Counted from the stretch's first letter, positions 1 through 7,480 are shown. The stretch: DNA of 21,785 nucleotides from Candidatus Bathyarchaeota archaeon (GCA_026014905.1 JAOZHK010000229.1:1-21785); one strand, 5' to 3'. Numbers and translations: made by a program. The notes: generated by a model from the sequence alone, not told the origin.

Positions 1-1517
1 GTCTTATCGATACCCGTTACATTCGATGGATTAGCCATAAATTCCTGCGCTTCATCCCAGACAAAGAGAATATAGGGTTTAACTGTAAACTCGCGTTTTC
101 TTTTTAATAATAAATTATGCGTTAATTCGACAACGAACCGTTTTATCGTGTGGGGTTCACTAATGGAAAGACAGATTAAGCGAGTGTCACTTTCCAATAA
201 CTCTTCAATAGTTTCAGCTGTGATGCCTTTTCCTGGATTTCGTTTTTCATTGAAATAGCGTAACATCATATTTCGCGATGCAAACCATCCATAGAGAGCA
301 CTCATTTGATGAACGCGATAACTTTCAGCTACGGCTAACGCCGCATCGATTACTTGATTCACGAAGTCGATCGTAATCTCATCATTTTCGCGCAGCGAGG
401 ATTCATCCATATACTGTACCGTCAACTCCTCAATCTCAGCCAACGCTTCAACGTAATTCGGATTCCGAGCATTTTCCGTTTTCAGTCGCTCAATATCCTC
501 CAGAAAATTTAGAAACTGTGGGATTTGGATTCGTCTACGTTGAAAATACGAGACTCGGTCTAACCCGAATATCTGCGTCATTACCTTGATCACGCGAGGA
601 TCCTCTTCGTATTCCTTAGGCTTTACCACGGAATTATAAAATTCAGTAACATCATGTACTTGATTCTCGAAAACAATTTTGGAAGGTATCGCAGGATCAG
701 CAAAAACGTCTGCTAAAAGAAAAGGGTATTCACACGAGATATCGAAGACAACAATTTTGATGTCAGGTTTATGAAGGAGCGTTCTCCGGAGAAGATTTGA
801 GAGTAAATTACTTTTGCCTCCACCGGTGAAAGCAAAAATGCCAAAGTGATACCGAACCAGTGCATCATAGTTAACATAGATGGGAATCTCTTCGCCCGTC
901 GCCTCAAACATCTTTATCGTCCCCAATCGAGGATCTCGTCGAGCCTCGGACGACGTGTCACTAAATTTGGTTATGAGGGCTTCAGGAATCCCTCGATTAT
1001 ACATATTCCGAATCAGGTCCTTGTTAAGAATATAGACCTGGCTTCCAACAATTGGATAGGAGAATCCCCGTTCAAAAGTAATGGAAGACGTCTCATGACT
1101 GACGAGATCATAGTTTATTGGTATTGCAGCAAGTTGAATCATCATTGTTGTTTGATCATCAGTTTCCCAATCCTCAACACTTGATTGAATGACTTCAAAT
1201 TGCATTGGAAAGTATTGGTAGTCACGTACTCCTCGTAATCCAAAATGCTCGGGCCAAAAGCGCACAACCTCAAGTAAGGTGTATCGCGTTCCTCTCTGCG
1301 ATGACCTGAAGTTACGAACAGCTAACAGCATTCCATCATCAAGTAATCGCAGTAGATCTCGGTTATATTGCGCTTTCACTCGACACATGTATGGTGATGA
1401 GGTCCCAAAACGTTCATCAACCTCACCTTTCGTCATGAATACATTACTGAGTTGTGCATTTAGTTTCCCGTGAAAGTCAGTAAATAATTCTCTAAACTGA
1501 TCTTCGAGTTGTTTCAA
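1..1517 (-). CDS. herA: HerA-type DNA translocase/helicase ATPase, partial (C-terminus off the left edge)
   Basis: HerA is a hexameric FtsK/HerA-family ATPase that works with the nuclease NurA to resect DNA ends before RadA-mediated recombination. About 505 codons are visible. The N-terminal half is a barrel-like region with no obvious catalytic motif. Walker A (FTGGGKSN) lies near 807-832 and Walker B (ILFVWDEAQEF) near 39-70; the frame is open at base 1, so the C-terminal part is missing. The first glycine of the Walker A consensus is Ala (AFTGGGKS), a variant. I place the start at TTG 1517, because GGAGG at 1525-1529 sits 7 bases upstream and no better start follows. This makes the gene overlap the end of nurA by 26 bases and implies translational coupling. 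The family call rests on the two Walker motifs plus the adjacent nurA. Confidence 0.88.
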   Translation of the reverse strand, partial: MKQLEDQFRELFTDFHGKLNAQLSNVFMTKGEVDERFGTSSPYMCRVKAQYNRDLLRLLDDGMLLAVRNFRSSQRGTRYTLLEVVRFWPEHFGLRGVRDYQYFPMQFEVIQSSVEDWETDDQTTMMIQLAAIPINYDLVSHETSSITFERGFSYPIVGSQVYILNKDLIRNMYNRGIPEALITKFSDTSSEARRDPRLGTIKMFEATGEEIPIYVNYDALVRYHFGIFAFTGGGKSNLLSNLLRRTLLHKPDIKIVVFDISCEYPFLLADVFADPAIPSKIVFENQVHDVTEFYNSVVKPKEYEEDPRVIKVMTQIFGLDRVSYFQRRRIQIPQFLNFLEDIERLKTENARNPNYVEALAEIEELTVQYMDESSLRENDEITIDFVNQVIDAALAVAESYRVHQMSALYGWFASRNMMLRYFNEKRNPGKGITAETIEELLESDTRLICLSISEPHTIKRFVVELTHNLLLKRKREFTVKPYILFVWDEAQEFMANPSNVTGIDK

Positions 1518-2442
1518 GTTTATTCCTCCGTTCTCGAAAAGTACTCATAAAAAACACAAACCGCCTGAGGTCTCGATTATTCTTTAGCCAGATGCTTGTC
1601 GAATCAATAATCTTTCGCATTTCATTATTATGCCATTTCGCCACTTTATCAGCGATGAAGAGCGGCATGTTATGGCCAAAAACATCGGGGATACTAGTAT
1701 TCGCCAATGTTTTCAACATAATCATGACAAAATTCTGAACTTCATTCCTAGATTTATTTGTCGGATATAAAATTGGGGTCACAGGCTCGACAGCACCCCC
1801 ATATTCTTGCTCAAAATGCACAATGCTGTTTTCACATAGGTCATATTGTGGATATACGAGACGATCAATAAATAACACATTACTACGTAATTGAGGTTCA
1901 ATACCAGCTTCAGCTAATTGAATATATGTTTTAAGAAAACAGCGTTCTGGTGTAATGCGGTTCCGTATTGCTCCTTGTACGTAACCCTTTCTTTGTTTGA
2001 TATCAGGAGTAATTGTTCGAAACGCGGAGTCATACTCAATAATACTCCATGGAGTTGGTACCGTCTGATAATTATTGATGCTAAGATATTGGAGAAGCAT
2101 TCGGTCGGTGTTCGGAGCTTCTTGTAACTCTTGCAGCGAGATGACTTGAGGCCAAATCGCTTCCTTCACTCCAAGTGGGATCAGATGATTCTTGAAATCC
2201 CGCGCGGTCGTATCCTTCGTTATTCCGATTAATAATATCTGCTTTTTCCAACAGGTTTCAATCAACATATACAAACAAAATAGAGAGAGAAATGCTAGGT
2301 CAAGGGTTGTCAGCCAATATTTTTTTCCATCTTTCTCGATTTGTAGAGGATTATCCTGGGGATTCGCAGTGAAGAGATGTTGTCCCACCTCTTTCACTAG
2401 CGTTTGAATTCTTGTCCATGAGTCTCGATATCTTGGTGTCAT
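1492..2442 (-). CDS. nurA: NurA nuclease, C-terminal part (downstream of an in-frame amber codon)
   Basis: This 316-residue frame carries the second half of a NurA 5'-3' nuclease. After about 65 residues come a beta-strand and loop (QILLIGITKDTTARDF, residues 68-83) of the kind found in NurA as 'vGisKd', a TDRMLL stretch, and a C-terminal block PLFIADKVAKW (260-270) matching the NurA 'PLxxAHxxAK' region. From memory of Sulfolobus NurA, the Tyr/His pair spaced by 8 residues here reads H257/D265, so two active-site positions look changed. It has no upstream Shine-Dalgarno of note. It lies in the same frame as the upstream half, separated from it by one TAG and six sense codons. The first residues (DGYSMTPRYRDSW, including codons before the ATG) look like the end of a winged-helix wing, so this is probably the second half of one protein. 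It could instead be translated by restart as a separate subunit. Confidence 0.75.
   Translation of the reverse strand: MTPRYRDSWTRIQTLVKEVGQHLFTANPQDNPLQIEKDGKKYWLTTLDLAFLSLFCLYMLIETCWKKQILLIGITKDTTARDFKNHLIPLGVKEAIWPQVISLQELQEAPNTDRMLLQYLSINNYQTVPTPWSIIEYDSAFRTITPDIKQRKGYVQGAIRNRITPERCFLKTYIQLAEAGIEPQLRSNVLFIDRLVYPQYDLCENSIVHFEQEYGGAVEPVTPILYPTNKSRNEVQNFVMIMLKTLANTSIPDVFGHNMPLFIADKVAKWHNNEMRKIIDSTSIWLKNNRDLRRFVFFMSTFRERRNKLETTRRSV
1525..1529 (-). promoter_or_regulatory. Shine-Dalgarno GGAGG for herA TTG start
   Basis: A perfect GGAGG on the minus strand lies 7 bases before the TTG at 1517-1515. It sits inside the last codons of the nurA 3' part. It is the strongest ribosome binding site I noticed in the window and decides the herA start codon. 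Confidence 0.75.
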
Positions 2443-2460
2443 TGAATAACCATCTTTTTT

Positions 2461-2463
2461 CTA
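2461..2463 (-). other. In-frame TAG codon interrupting nurA
   Basis: The upstream NurA part ends ...VKDGINI-TAG. The next 18 bases read KKDGYS in the same frame and lead straight into the ATG of the downstream part, so 1492-3426 is one frame of 645 codons with a single stop at codon 322. TAG is used as an ordinary stop by six other frames here (those ending at 1492, 5713, 7480, 11751, 11752 and 16142), so general reassignment is unlikely. Nonsense mutation, sequencing error, readthrough and a functional split all remain open. Confidence 0.9.
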
Positions 2464-3426
2464 GATATTGATACCATCTTTAACAAGTTGGGACAAGAAT
2501 CGACGGACTCGTTGACTACGGGAATTGGACTGAATATTTAACTGAGTGAGGAGATCCCTCAATTCGAGCTGGCCTTGTGTCTCTAGAAGATAAGCAATCG
2601 CATAGCGGAGATAGTCACCTCGAGGAGGTGGGAGGGTAAGTTTCGAATTAACTATTCGATGTCTATTGAGTGATAAATCGTTTTCATCAATAGCCACGTT
2701 ATTTACTTCCTGTCCGAAAATCGCACAAGCTTTCCATAACTCTCTTCGACGTCGGGTGTCATACACCAAGCTCCCATGCATCGTGCATAAACTCCGATCG
2801 AGAAGCATGACATTAATCGGTTTCTGATCAACCAATTGCGATGCAAGATAGAGCTCACTAAAAGTCATTAATGAATTAGCTATCGAAGACGTGTTGATTA
2901 TTTCCTCATCAGTAAATGAGAGATCAACGGTTAATGCTCCACCTTCGTTTAACTCCATAAACGAATGATCCACATCGACGACTTCATTAATGTACATCGG
3001 AATGCAGCTTGAAACACCCACCCCTTCTGTTGTTACGTTAGGAGAGTATTTGACAATGGGTTTTTGATGACCAAAATTGATTTCGCCAATTGCTGCATAA
3101 GCTCCGCCAAAAAAGATAACAAGATCAAATAAGGGTCTTGTATACTCAGTCCCATCCACAGCGGCAAATGCAATCTGATCCACTCCAAAAAACGCGCGCG
3201 CGAAATTCACTGCCTCTATTGGATTAAACTCTTGGCAGATTAAATCAAATAACAAGTCGTTATAGATACCTTGGATTGCTTGAAATCGCTTAGAATACGC
3301 CTTAATTTGGTTTGACGCACCAAACCGAAGGATGTCTCCCGCCCTTCGTAATTGAGAACTAATCGTCGATTTCGTCATTTCTTCCCATTTCCTTCTCGCA
3401 TTACTTGCTATCACGTCCCGTGCCAT
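2461..3426 (-). CDS. nurA: NurA nuclease, N-terminal part with winged-helix-like tail
   Basis: This 321-residue frame holds the first half of a NurA-family nuclease, the partner of HerA in end resection. The metal-binding core is visible: AAVDGTEY (D91), a helix with FSELYLA (E191) and VMLLDRSL (D210), matching the Asp/Glu/Asp set of NurA with similar spacing between the last two. Residues from about 260 on (DYLRYAIAYLLETQG... RRFLSQLVKDG) look like a winged-helix domain, which ordinary NurA lacks at this place. The protein stops at a TAG exactly where the wing hairpin should follow, and the NurA C-terminal half resumes in the same frame. The ATG start at 3426 has an AT-rich stretch (3436-3449) just before it. 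The gene is probably cotranscribed with herA. Confidence 0.75.
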   Translation of the reverse strand: MARDVIASNARRKWEEMTKSTISSQLRRAGDILRFGASNQIKAYSKRFQAIQGIYNDLLFDLICQEFNPIEAVNFARAFFGVDQIAFAAVDGTEYTRPLFDLVIFFGGAYAAIGEINFGHQKPIVKYSPNVTTEGVGVSSCIPMYINEVVDVDHSFMELNEGGALTVDLSFTDEEIINTSSIANSLMTFSELYLASQLVDQKPINVMLLDRSLCTMHGSLVYDTRRRRELWKACAIFGQEVNNVAIDENDLSLNRHRIVNSKLTLPPPRGDYLRYAIAYLLETQGQLELRDLLTQLNIQSNSRSQRVRRFLSQLVKDGINI

Positions 3427-3503
3427 AGAGCCTTGAAATAATTATTTTTCACAGTATCCAACGCTATGTTGATAGTTAGCTTGTATTAGAAAAGATAAAT
3501 CGT

Positions 3504-3525
3504 TTGATTCTAAAAAGTGAATCAA
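3504..3525. repeat. Inverted repeat in the radA-nurA gap
   Basis: TTGATTC (3504-3510) and GAATCAA (3519-3525) form 7-base perfect arms around an 8-base spacer. The site lies 24 bases past the radA stop and about 80 bases before the nurA start. It could be an operator for the nurA-herA unit or a weak hairpin ending radA; no T-run follows the stem, which favours an operator. Confidence 0.4.
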
Positions 3526-3548
3526 GCCGGTGGAATTGGCCCCATAGG

Positions 3549-4532
3549 TCACGATGTATCAGGGTCTACGATGCCTTGTTCGCTAATCTGAAAACGCGTA
3601 TCGCTATATGGGTGTAGAGGGCTGTCTACAATCGTTGCGATGCGTTGAGGTCCCGCTTTTTTCAGGTAGATACGGTATGTACAGGCGTGTGCGATAACGT
3701 TCCCGCCTGCGGGTCTAGTCGGGTCGCCAAAAAAGGTATCTGGTTTTGATTGCACTTGGTTTGTGACAACTACGGCAATATTATAAATCTCAGCTAACCG
3801 AAGGAGTTTATGGATCAATTTATTGAGACGTTGCTGACGGTTTGCCAGCGTACCTCTTCCAATAAATTCGGCGCGATGTAAGCTAATAATGCTGTCCACG
3901 ATGACTAACTTAGCTTGATATTTTTCGATAAATCGACTTAACCCATTTATCACCAATTCAAGGTGGCTGCTATTATAGGCCTTACATAACATGACTTGTT
4001 GAAGGACATGGTTTGGGTCTTCACCTCGAGCTACAGCAATCTGATGCAATCGTTCTGGGCGGAATGTACCTTCGGTATCGATATAGATAGCACCACCACC
4101 TAACCCCCCTTGCTCAGGTGGGAGTTGGGATGTTGCACAGAGAGTGTGACAAATCTGTGTTTTACCACTTCCAAAATCGCCATAAAACTCTGTTATACTC
4201 TGAGTCTCTATTCCACCCAACAGTAACTCATCTAACGCCGATGAACCGGTTGTAAGTCGCAACATGGCTTGCCGCCGCTGATACGCAGTACTAGCAGTAA
4301 TAAATTCTTGTTCGAGGAGGCCTTGACTTTCCAAGTGTTGACGCGCTGATTGAATAAGTAGACTTGCTCCTTCGCTATCTCCTCCAAGAAGATCTTTAAC
4401 TTCACTGGGTAATGCAACAGCTAATCCCAGCAGTGAATCGATGCCACCTTTAGCCAGTTTCGCTCGCTTCTTCGGACCTACGCCCTTTATATTCTCAAGA
4501 CCCAAGTCAAGAATAGTTTCTGTCACCTTCAC
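3549..4532 (-). CDS. radA: RadA recombinase (archaeal RecA/Rad51 family)
   Basis: RadA forms ATP-dependent filaments on single-stranded DNA and performs strand exchange in homologous recombination. From a GTG at 4532 the protein has 327 residues, in line with family length. The N-terminal helix-hairpin-helix domain is seen as IKGVGPKKRAKLAKGG (residues 15-30). The FITA polymerisation motif (77-80) follows, then Walker A GDFGSGKTQ (118-126), Walker B KLVIVDSIISLHR near residue 210, and the L2/Walker-like region with DPTRPAGGNVIAHACTYRIYLKK, too long to be coincidental. The frame is open back to an ATG at 4655, but those 41 extra residues have no RadA character and contain a TATA-like sequence, so I prefer 4532 (GTG 4526 is also possible). 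It lies upstream of nurA-herA on the same strand, consistent with a shared repair role. Confidence 0.93.
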   Translation of the reverse strand: MKVTETILDLGLENIKGVGPKKRAKLAKGGIDSLLGLAVALPSEVKDLLGGDSEGASLLIQSARQHLESQGLLEQEFITASTAYQRRQAMLRLTTGSSALDELLLGGIETQSITEFYGDFGSGKTQICHTLCATSQLPPEQGGLGGGAIYIDTEGTFRPERLHQIAVARGEDPNHVLQQVMLCKAYNSSHLELVINGLSRFIEKYQAKLVIVDSIISLHRAEFIGRGTLANRQQRLNKLIHKLLRLAEIYNIAVVVTNQVQSKPDTFFGDPTRPAGGNVIAHACTYRIYLKKAGPQRIATIVDSPLHPYSDTRFQISEQGIVDPDTS

Positions 4533-4933
4533 CGTCTCACATATTACTATAACGGATAAATGAAAATCGCCAGCCCACCCTATTTTTTTTAAAATAATGT
4601 TCTGTGCTAATTTTCCATTCTTTGTTTTAACACCTTTTTCTATATATAGAATCATTTAGGCGAGGGGGGAGGGGGCTCTTCAATTTTGCGTCATCTTTCT
4701 CAATCGATTAAGTGATATAATCCAGCACCTAGGTTGAAACTCGGTAACCTCTTGTAACGAGTGATTACTAATCCTTTTTGCACATGGTCTTACTCAATGA
4801 ATACATGATAAGGATGAATGTAATTATCACATTTTACGTAATACCTCAAGGAACAAGCTAGCACGAGAAGTTATCTTTAAACCAGACGGATCTGATCTAG
4901 TGAGTACAGAATTGGTAGGACGCGGATACTTCG
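4533..4933. other. Intergenic region between radA and the ABC ATPase
   Basis: About 400 bases with no convincing gene. It holds the 12-base TATA-like palindrome (4639-4650), a purine/G-rich run on the plus strand (4659-4675), and a TATCTTTAAACC stretch near 4872-4884 that could be the TATA box of the ABC gene at 4934. A 25-codon plus-strand frame at 4784-4861 has no supporting features. No tRNA-like fold was recognised. Confidence 0.6.
4639..4650 (-). promoter_or_regulatory. Candidate TATA box for radA (palindromic TCTATATATAGA)
   Basis: TCTATATATAGA is a perfect 12-base palindrome that resembles the archaeal TATA element, about 107 bases upstream of the preferred radA GTG. A second A/T run (4587-4598) lies nearer and could serve instead. 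Because the element is symmetric, it could also direct transcription rightward. Confidence 0.35.
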
Positions 4934-5713
4934 ATGAGTGTGATAATTCAAACACAGCAATTATCAAAATATTTTGGGAAAGGTAATCTTGTTAAAGCGG
5001 TGGATAATCTTAATCTCGAAGTTTATGAAGGTGAAAGCTTTGGTCTTCTTGGCCCAAATGGAGCGGGAAAAACAACGACGGTACGGTTGTTAAACTGTAT
5101 CATTAAGCCGAGTGCAGGCACAGCACAAGTAGCCAATTTAGACATTATTTCTAATGCTCCTGATGTCAAGCGTGTTACTGGACTGCTAGCCGAGTCTCCC
5201 GGATTGTATGAGAAGCTTAGTGCTTTCGAATTTTTGGAGTTTATGGGAGCTCTTTATGATGTTCCTGAGCGTATTTTACAGGCACGGATCATCGAATTGC
5301 TTAAGCTTTTTAATCTGCATGATCGTCGCGATTATCTGCTTGAAGGATACAGCCGTGGGATGAAACAAAAAGTCTTACTAGCAGCAGCCCTAATCCATGA
5401 TCCACCAATTCTCTTTCTTGATGAGCCTACTTCAATGCTCGATCCTAGGGCAGCACTGATGGTTAAAGACCTTATAAAAGATCTGTCGGTCAAGGCTGGT
5501 CGAACAATCTTCATTTGCAGTCATATTTTACCTCTTGTTGAAGAGCTCTGTGATAGGATCGGTATAATCAACCGAGGACAGCTAATTGCTTTAGGCACCC
5601 TCGATGAGCTTTTATCACAGACCAGTACGAATAGCTTAGAAGATGCATTTATCGCGTTAACAGGTGGCGTTGAAGAAAAAGAATTGTTAGCATGGCGCGA
5701 GCACTCGAGCTAG
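4934..5713 (+). CDS. ABC transporter ATP-binding protein
   Basis: This is a 259-residue nucleotide-binding subunit of the ABC-2/drug-export type. It shows Walker A GPNGAGKTTT near residue 40, a degenerate signature YSRGMKQK in place of LSGGQ, Walker B ILFLDEPTSMLD and the H-loop His in FICSHILP. The C-terminal extension (LEDAFIALTGG) is typical of ABC-2 ATPases. Such subunits are normally followed directly by a multi-pass permease gene, but none is present: the next gene is a methyltransferase. The protein may work with a permease encoded elsewhere, or the permease gene may have been lost. Substrate unknown. Confidence 0.92.
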   Translation: MSVIIQTQQLSKYFGKGNLVKAVDNLNLEVYEGESFGLLGPNGAGKTTTVRLLNCIIKPSAGTAQVANLDIISNAPDVKRVTGLLAESPGLYEKLSAFEFLEFMGALYDVPERILQARIIELLKLFNLHDRRDYLLEGYSRGMKQKVLLAAALIHDPPILFLDEPTSMLDPRAALMVKDLIKDLSVKAGRTIFICSHILPLVEELCDRIGIINRGQLIALGTLDELLSQTSTNSLEDAFIALTGGVEEKELLAWREHSS

Positions 5714-5830
5714 AATATTTATTACGTTAGCCTGGTGTGCGATTGTAATCCTAATCTGTGATTTGCAGCTGACAAGAAAAGGAATAGAATTAAATATCTC
5801 TCTTAATAAGTCAGTTTCTGTGATTAGTAT

Positions 5831-6346
5831 ATGCCCATTAGTTTAGCGCCTTATGTCCCATCGAACGAAGCAGTTGTAACACGGATGCTGGAACTCGCTC
5901 AAGTTACATCCGACGATGTTATCGCGGATCTCGGTTGTGGTGATGGGCGAATCCTGTTTTCTGCAGTCCAAAACTTCGGAGCTAAATCTGCAATCGGCTA
6001 TGAATTACGGGCCGATTTATACAAAACTGTTACATCAAAGATTCAAAAAGAGAATCTAGGTGACCGGATTCGAGTATTCAATGAGGATGCCTTGACTGCT
6101 GACTTAACCAAAGCCACAATTATCACACTATATTTAACAACATCAGGTAATAGCAAACTCAAGCCGCTATTATCTCATATGAAGGATGGAACTCGCATTG
6201 TAAGCCATGATTTTCGAATGGATGGATGGGCATATTCTAAACGAGAAAATTTCCAAGGACATACAATATACCTCTACAATATCCCAGAATCGCTGAAACA
6301 ACAAACCAATACTCGTTCAAAATTCCCTTTTAGACGTCGGTATTGA
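5831..6346 (+). CDS. SAM-dependent class I methyltransferase, FAM173/ATPSCKMT-like
   Basis: This is a 171-residue Rossmann-fold methyltransferase. SAM-binding motif I is ADLGCGDGR (residues 32-40), the acidic residue ending strand beta-2 lies in IGYELRADL, and motif ATIITLYLTTSGN occupies the place of the usual catalytic loop. The pattern PYVPSNEAVVTRMLELA before motif I, and later TRIVSHDF, resemble the FAM173 group of small lysine methyltransferases; the substrate here is unknown. The start at ATG 5831 gives the full fold. The gene is followed by a 149-base gap, so an operon with the Fe-S gene is not certain. Confidence 0.85.
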   Translation: MPISLAPYVPSNEAVVTRMLELAQVTSDDVIADLGCGDGRILFSAVQNFGAKSAIGYELRADLYKTVTSKIQKENLGDRIRVFNEDALTADLTKATIITLYLTTSGNSKLKPLLSHMKDGTRIVSHDFRMDGWAYSKRENFQGHTIYLYNIPESLKQQTNTRSKFPFRRRY

Positions 6347-6495
6347 TTTGTGCATTATCTCTACAAATGGTGCACATTTTGATGAGCTTGGGTCATCCAC
6401 GCGCGTAGATTCCTAAGCATTTTCTCTATTAAACACAGGAACCCGTATACTTTCGGGAAAGGAATATGTTGGGCAAGTATAATATATTGAAATGA

Positions 6496-7233
6496 GTGAC
6501 GATGGTAAAACGGAAGATACTTCACATCGATCAAGATAAGTGCACGGGTTGTGGATTATGCGTTCCTTCATGTGCTGAAGGGGCTCTTCAAGTAATCGAT
6601 GGTAAATTAACTTTGATTAATGATTATCTCTGTGATGGACTGGGTGCTTGTATCGGTGAGTGTCCGTATGACGCGATAAGCATCGAAGAACGAGAAGCTG
6701 ATGCTTTCGATTCGGAAGCTGTGACACAGCACCTTACTCAACGCCAATTAGCCCAAAGCGGTTGTCCTTCGGTTCAAGTTGTTCATCATGAAGTTCAGGA
6801 TAGTTATTCTAATAACATAGATCGAACATCAAGACTTTCTCAATGGCCTATTCAACTTTCTCTTGTTCCAAGCAACCTAGATGTTTTTAACAATGCAAAT
6901 CTCTTAATAACCGCTGATTGTGTTCCCTTTGCTTTTGCTGATTTTCATGAGACATTCCTACAAAATCACTCTCTTCTAATTGGCTGTCCCAAACTCGATA
7001 ATCGCGAATACTACTTAAACAAATTAGTCCAGATATTCAAGTCGTCTAATATTCAAAGTATCCAAGTTGTCAATATGGAAGTCCCTTGCTGCCAAGGGCT
7101 TTATCATTTAGTGCGGCAAGCAGTAACAGTAGCAGGAAAAAATATTCCTATTACTCAAGACGTTATTAGTATTAAAGGCAAAAGAATTTCTCATAAATCT
7201 GAGATTTCACCCAAAGTACATGCAACAAGCTAA
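6496..7233 (+). CDS. 4Fe-4S dicluster protein of a conserved anaerobe family
   Basis: This 245-residue protein has an N-terminal ferredoxin domain with CTGCGLCVPSC (residues 16-26) and a second cluster motif CDGLGACIGEC. In the second motif the first CxxC of a usual ferredoxin is replaced by a C-x5-C-x3-C spacing, which is common in this family. The C-terminal half (LITADCVPFAFADFH, LLIGCPKLD, MEVPCCQG) has further conserved cysteines that may bind another metal or cluster. I recognise the family from strict anaerobes, where it is widespread but of unknown function. Start could be GTG 6496 or ATG 6502. The small Cys-rich gene follows 13 bases later, so both are probably one transcript. It likely acts as a cytoplasmic redox protein. 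Confidence 0.85.
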   Translation: MTMVKRKILHIDQDKCTGCGLCVPSCAEGALQVIDGKLTLINDYLCDGLGACIGECPYDAISIEEREADAFDSEAVTQHLTQRQLAQSGCPSVQVVHHEVQDSYSNNIDRTSRLSQWPIQLSLVPSNLDVFNNANLLITADCVPFAFADFHETFLQNHSLLIGCPKLDNREYYLNKLVQIFKSSNIQSIQVVNMEVPCCQGLYHLVRQAVTVAGKNIPITQDVISIKGKRISHKSEISPKVHATS

Positions 7234-7246
7234 GTTGTGATTTGCT

Positions 7247-7480
7247 ATGTCTGAAATGAGACCGACATGTCCTGGGATCAATAAATTTATGCGTCCTACG
7301 CCTGAATACTTCAAATGCCCCGTCTGTGATGGGGACGTTGAGATATGGAGTGACGAAAATATTGGGACATGTATGGCTTGCAATAAAGAGTTTCGACGTC
7401 CAAACAAAGACCTCTCTTGCCTTGATTGGTGCGACTATGCAGATAAATGTAAGGAAATAATCACTGCTAGGACCACCTAG
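7247..7480 (+). CDS. Small cysteine-rich (zinc-ribbon-like) protein
   Basis: This 77-residue protein begins with an RPTCPG motif. It continues with CPVCDGD and CMACNKEF, which form two CxxC knuckles as in a zinc ribbon, and ends with CLDWCDYADKC, a further Cys cluster. The same arrangement (CPG start, zinc ribbon, then a Cys-rich C-terminus with Trp/Tyr) is familiar from small proteins encoded beside this type of 4Fe-4S protein in anaerobes. It may bind zinc or iron and assist the partner; the function is not known. Confidence 0.75.
   Translation: MSEMRPTCPGINKFMRPTPEYFKCPVCDGDVEIWSDENIGTCMACNKEFRRPNKDLSCLDWCDYADKCKEIITARTT

Noticed and set aside
846..1184. 112-codon plus-strand frame opposite herA
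   Set aside because: Lies wholly antisense to herA, whose Walker motifs establish the coding strand.
2461..2463. Genome-wide reassignment of TAG as sense codon
   Set aside because: Six other frames in this window end at TAG at sensible family lengths, so TAG clearly works as a stop here in general.
4659..4675. G-rich run on the plus strand, possible quadruplex
   Set aside because: Only two long G-tracts and one GG are present, without four separated G-tracts of three or more, so no good quadruplex can be drawn.
4784..4861. 25-codon frame upstream of the ABC ATPase
   Set aside because: No ribosome binding site, no family similarity and hydrophobic by chance composition.
6400..6410. CGCGCGTAGAT also found at 19467-19477, both outside well-supported coding regions
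   Set aside because: Tens of repeated 11-base words are expected by chance in a window this size; the flanks do not match.
6442..6457. CCCG...CGGG hairpin upstream of the 4Fe-4S gene
   Set aside because: Only 4-base arms and no T-run or other context, so it could arise by chance.
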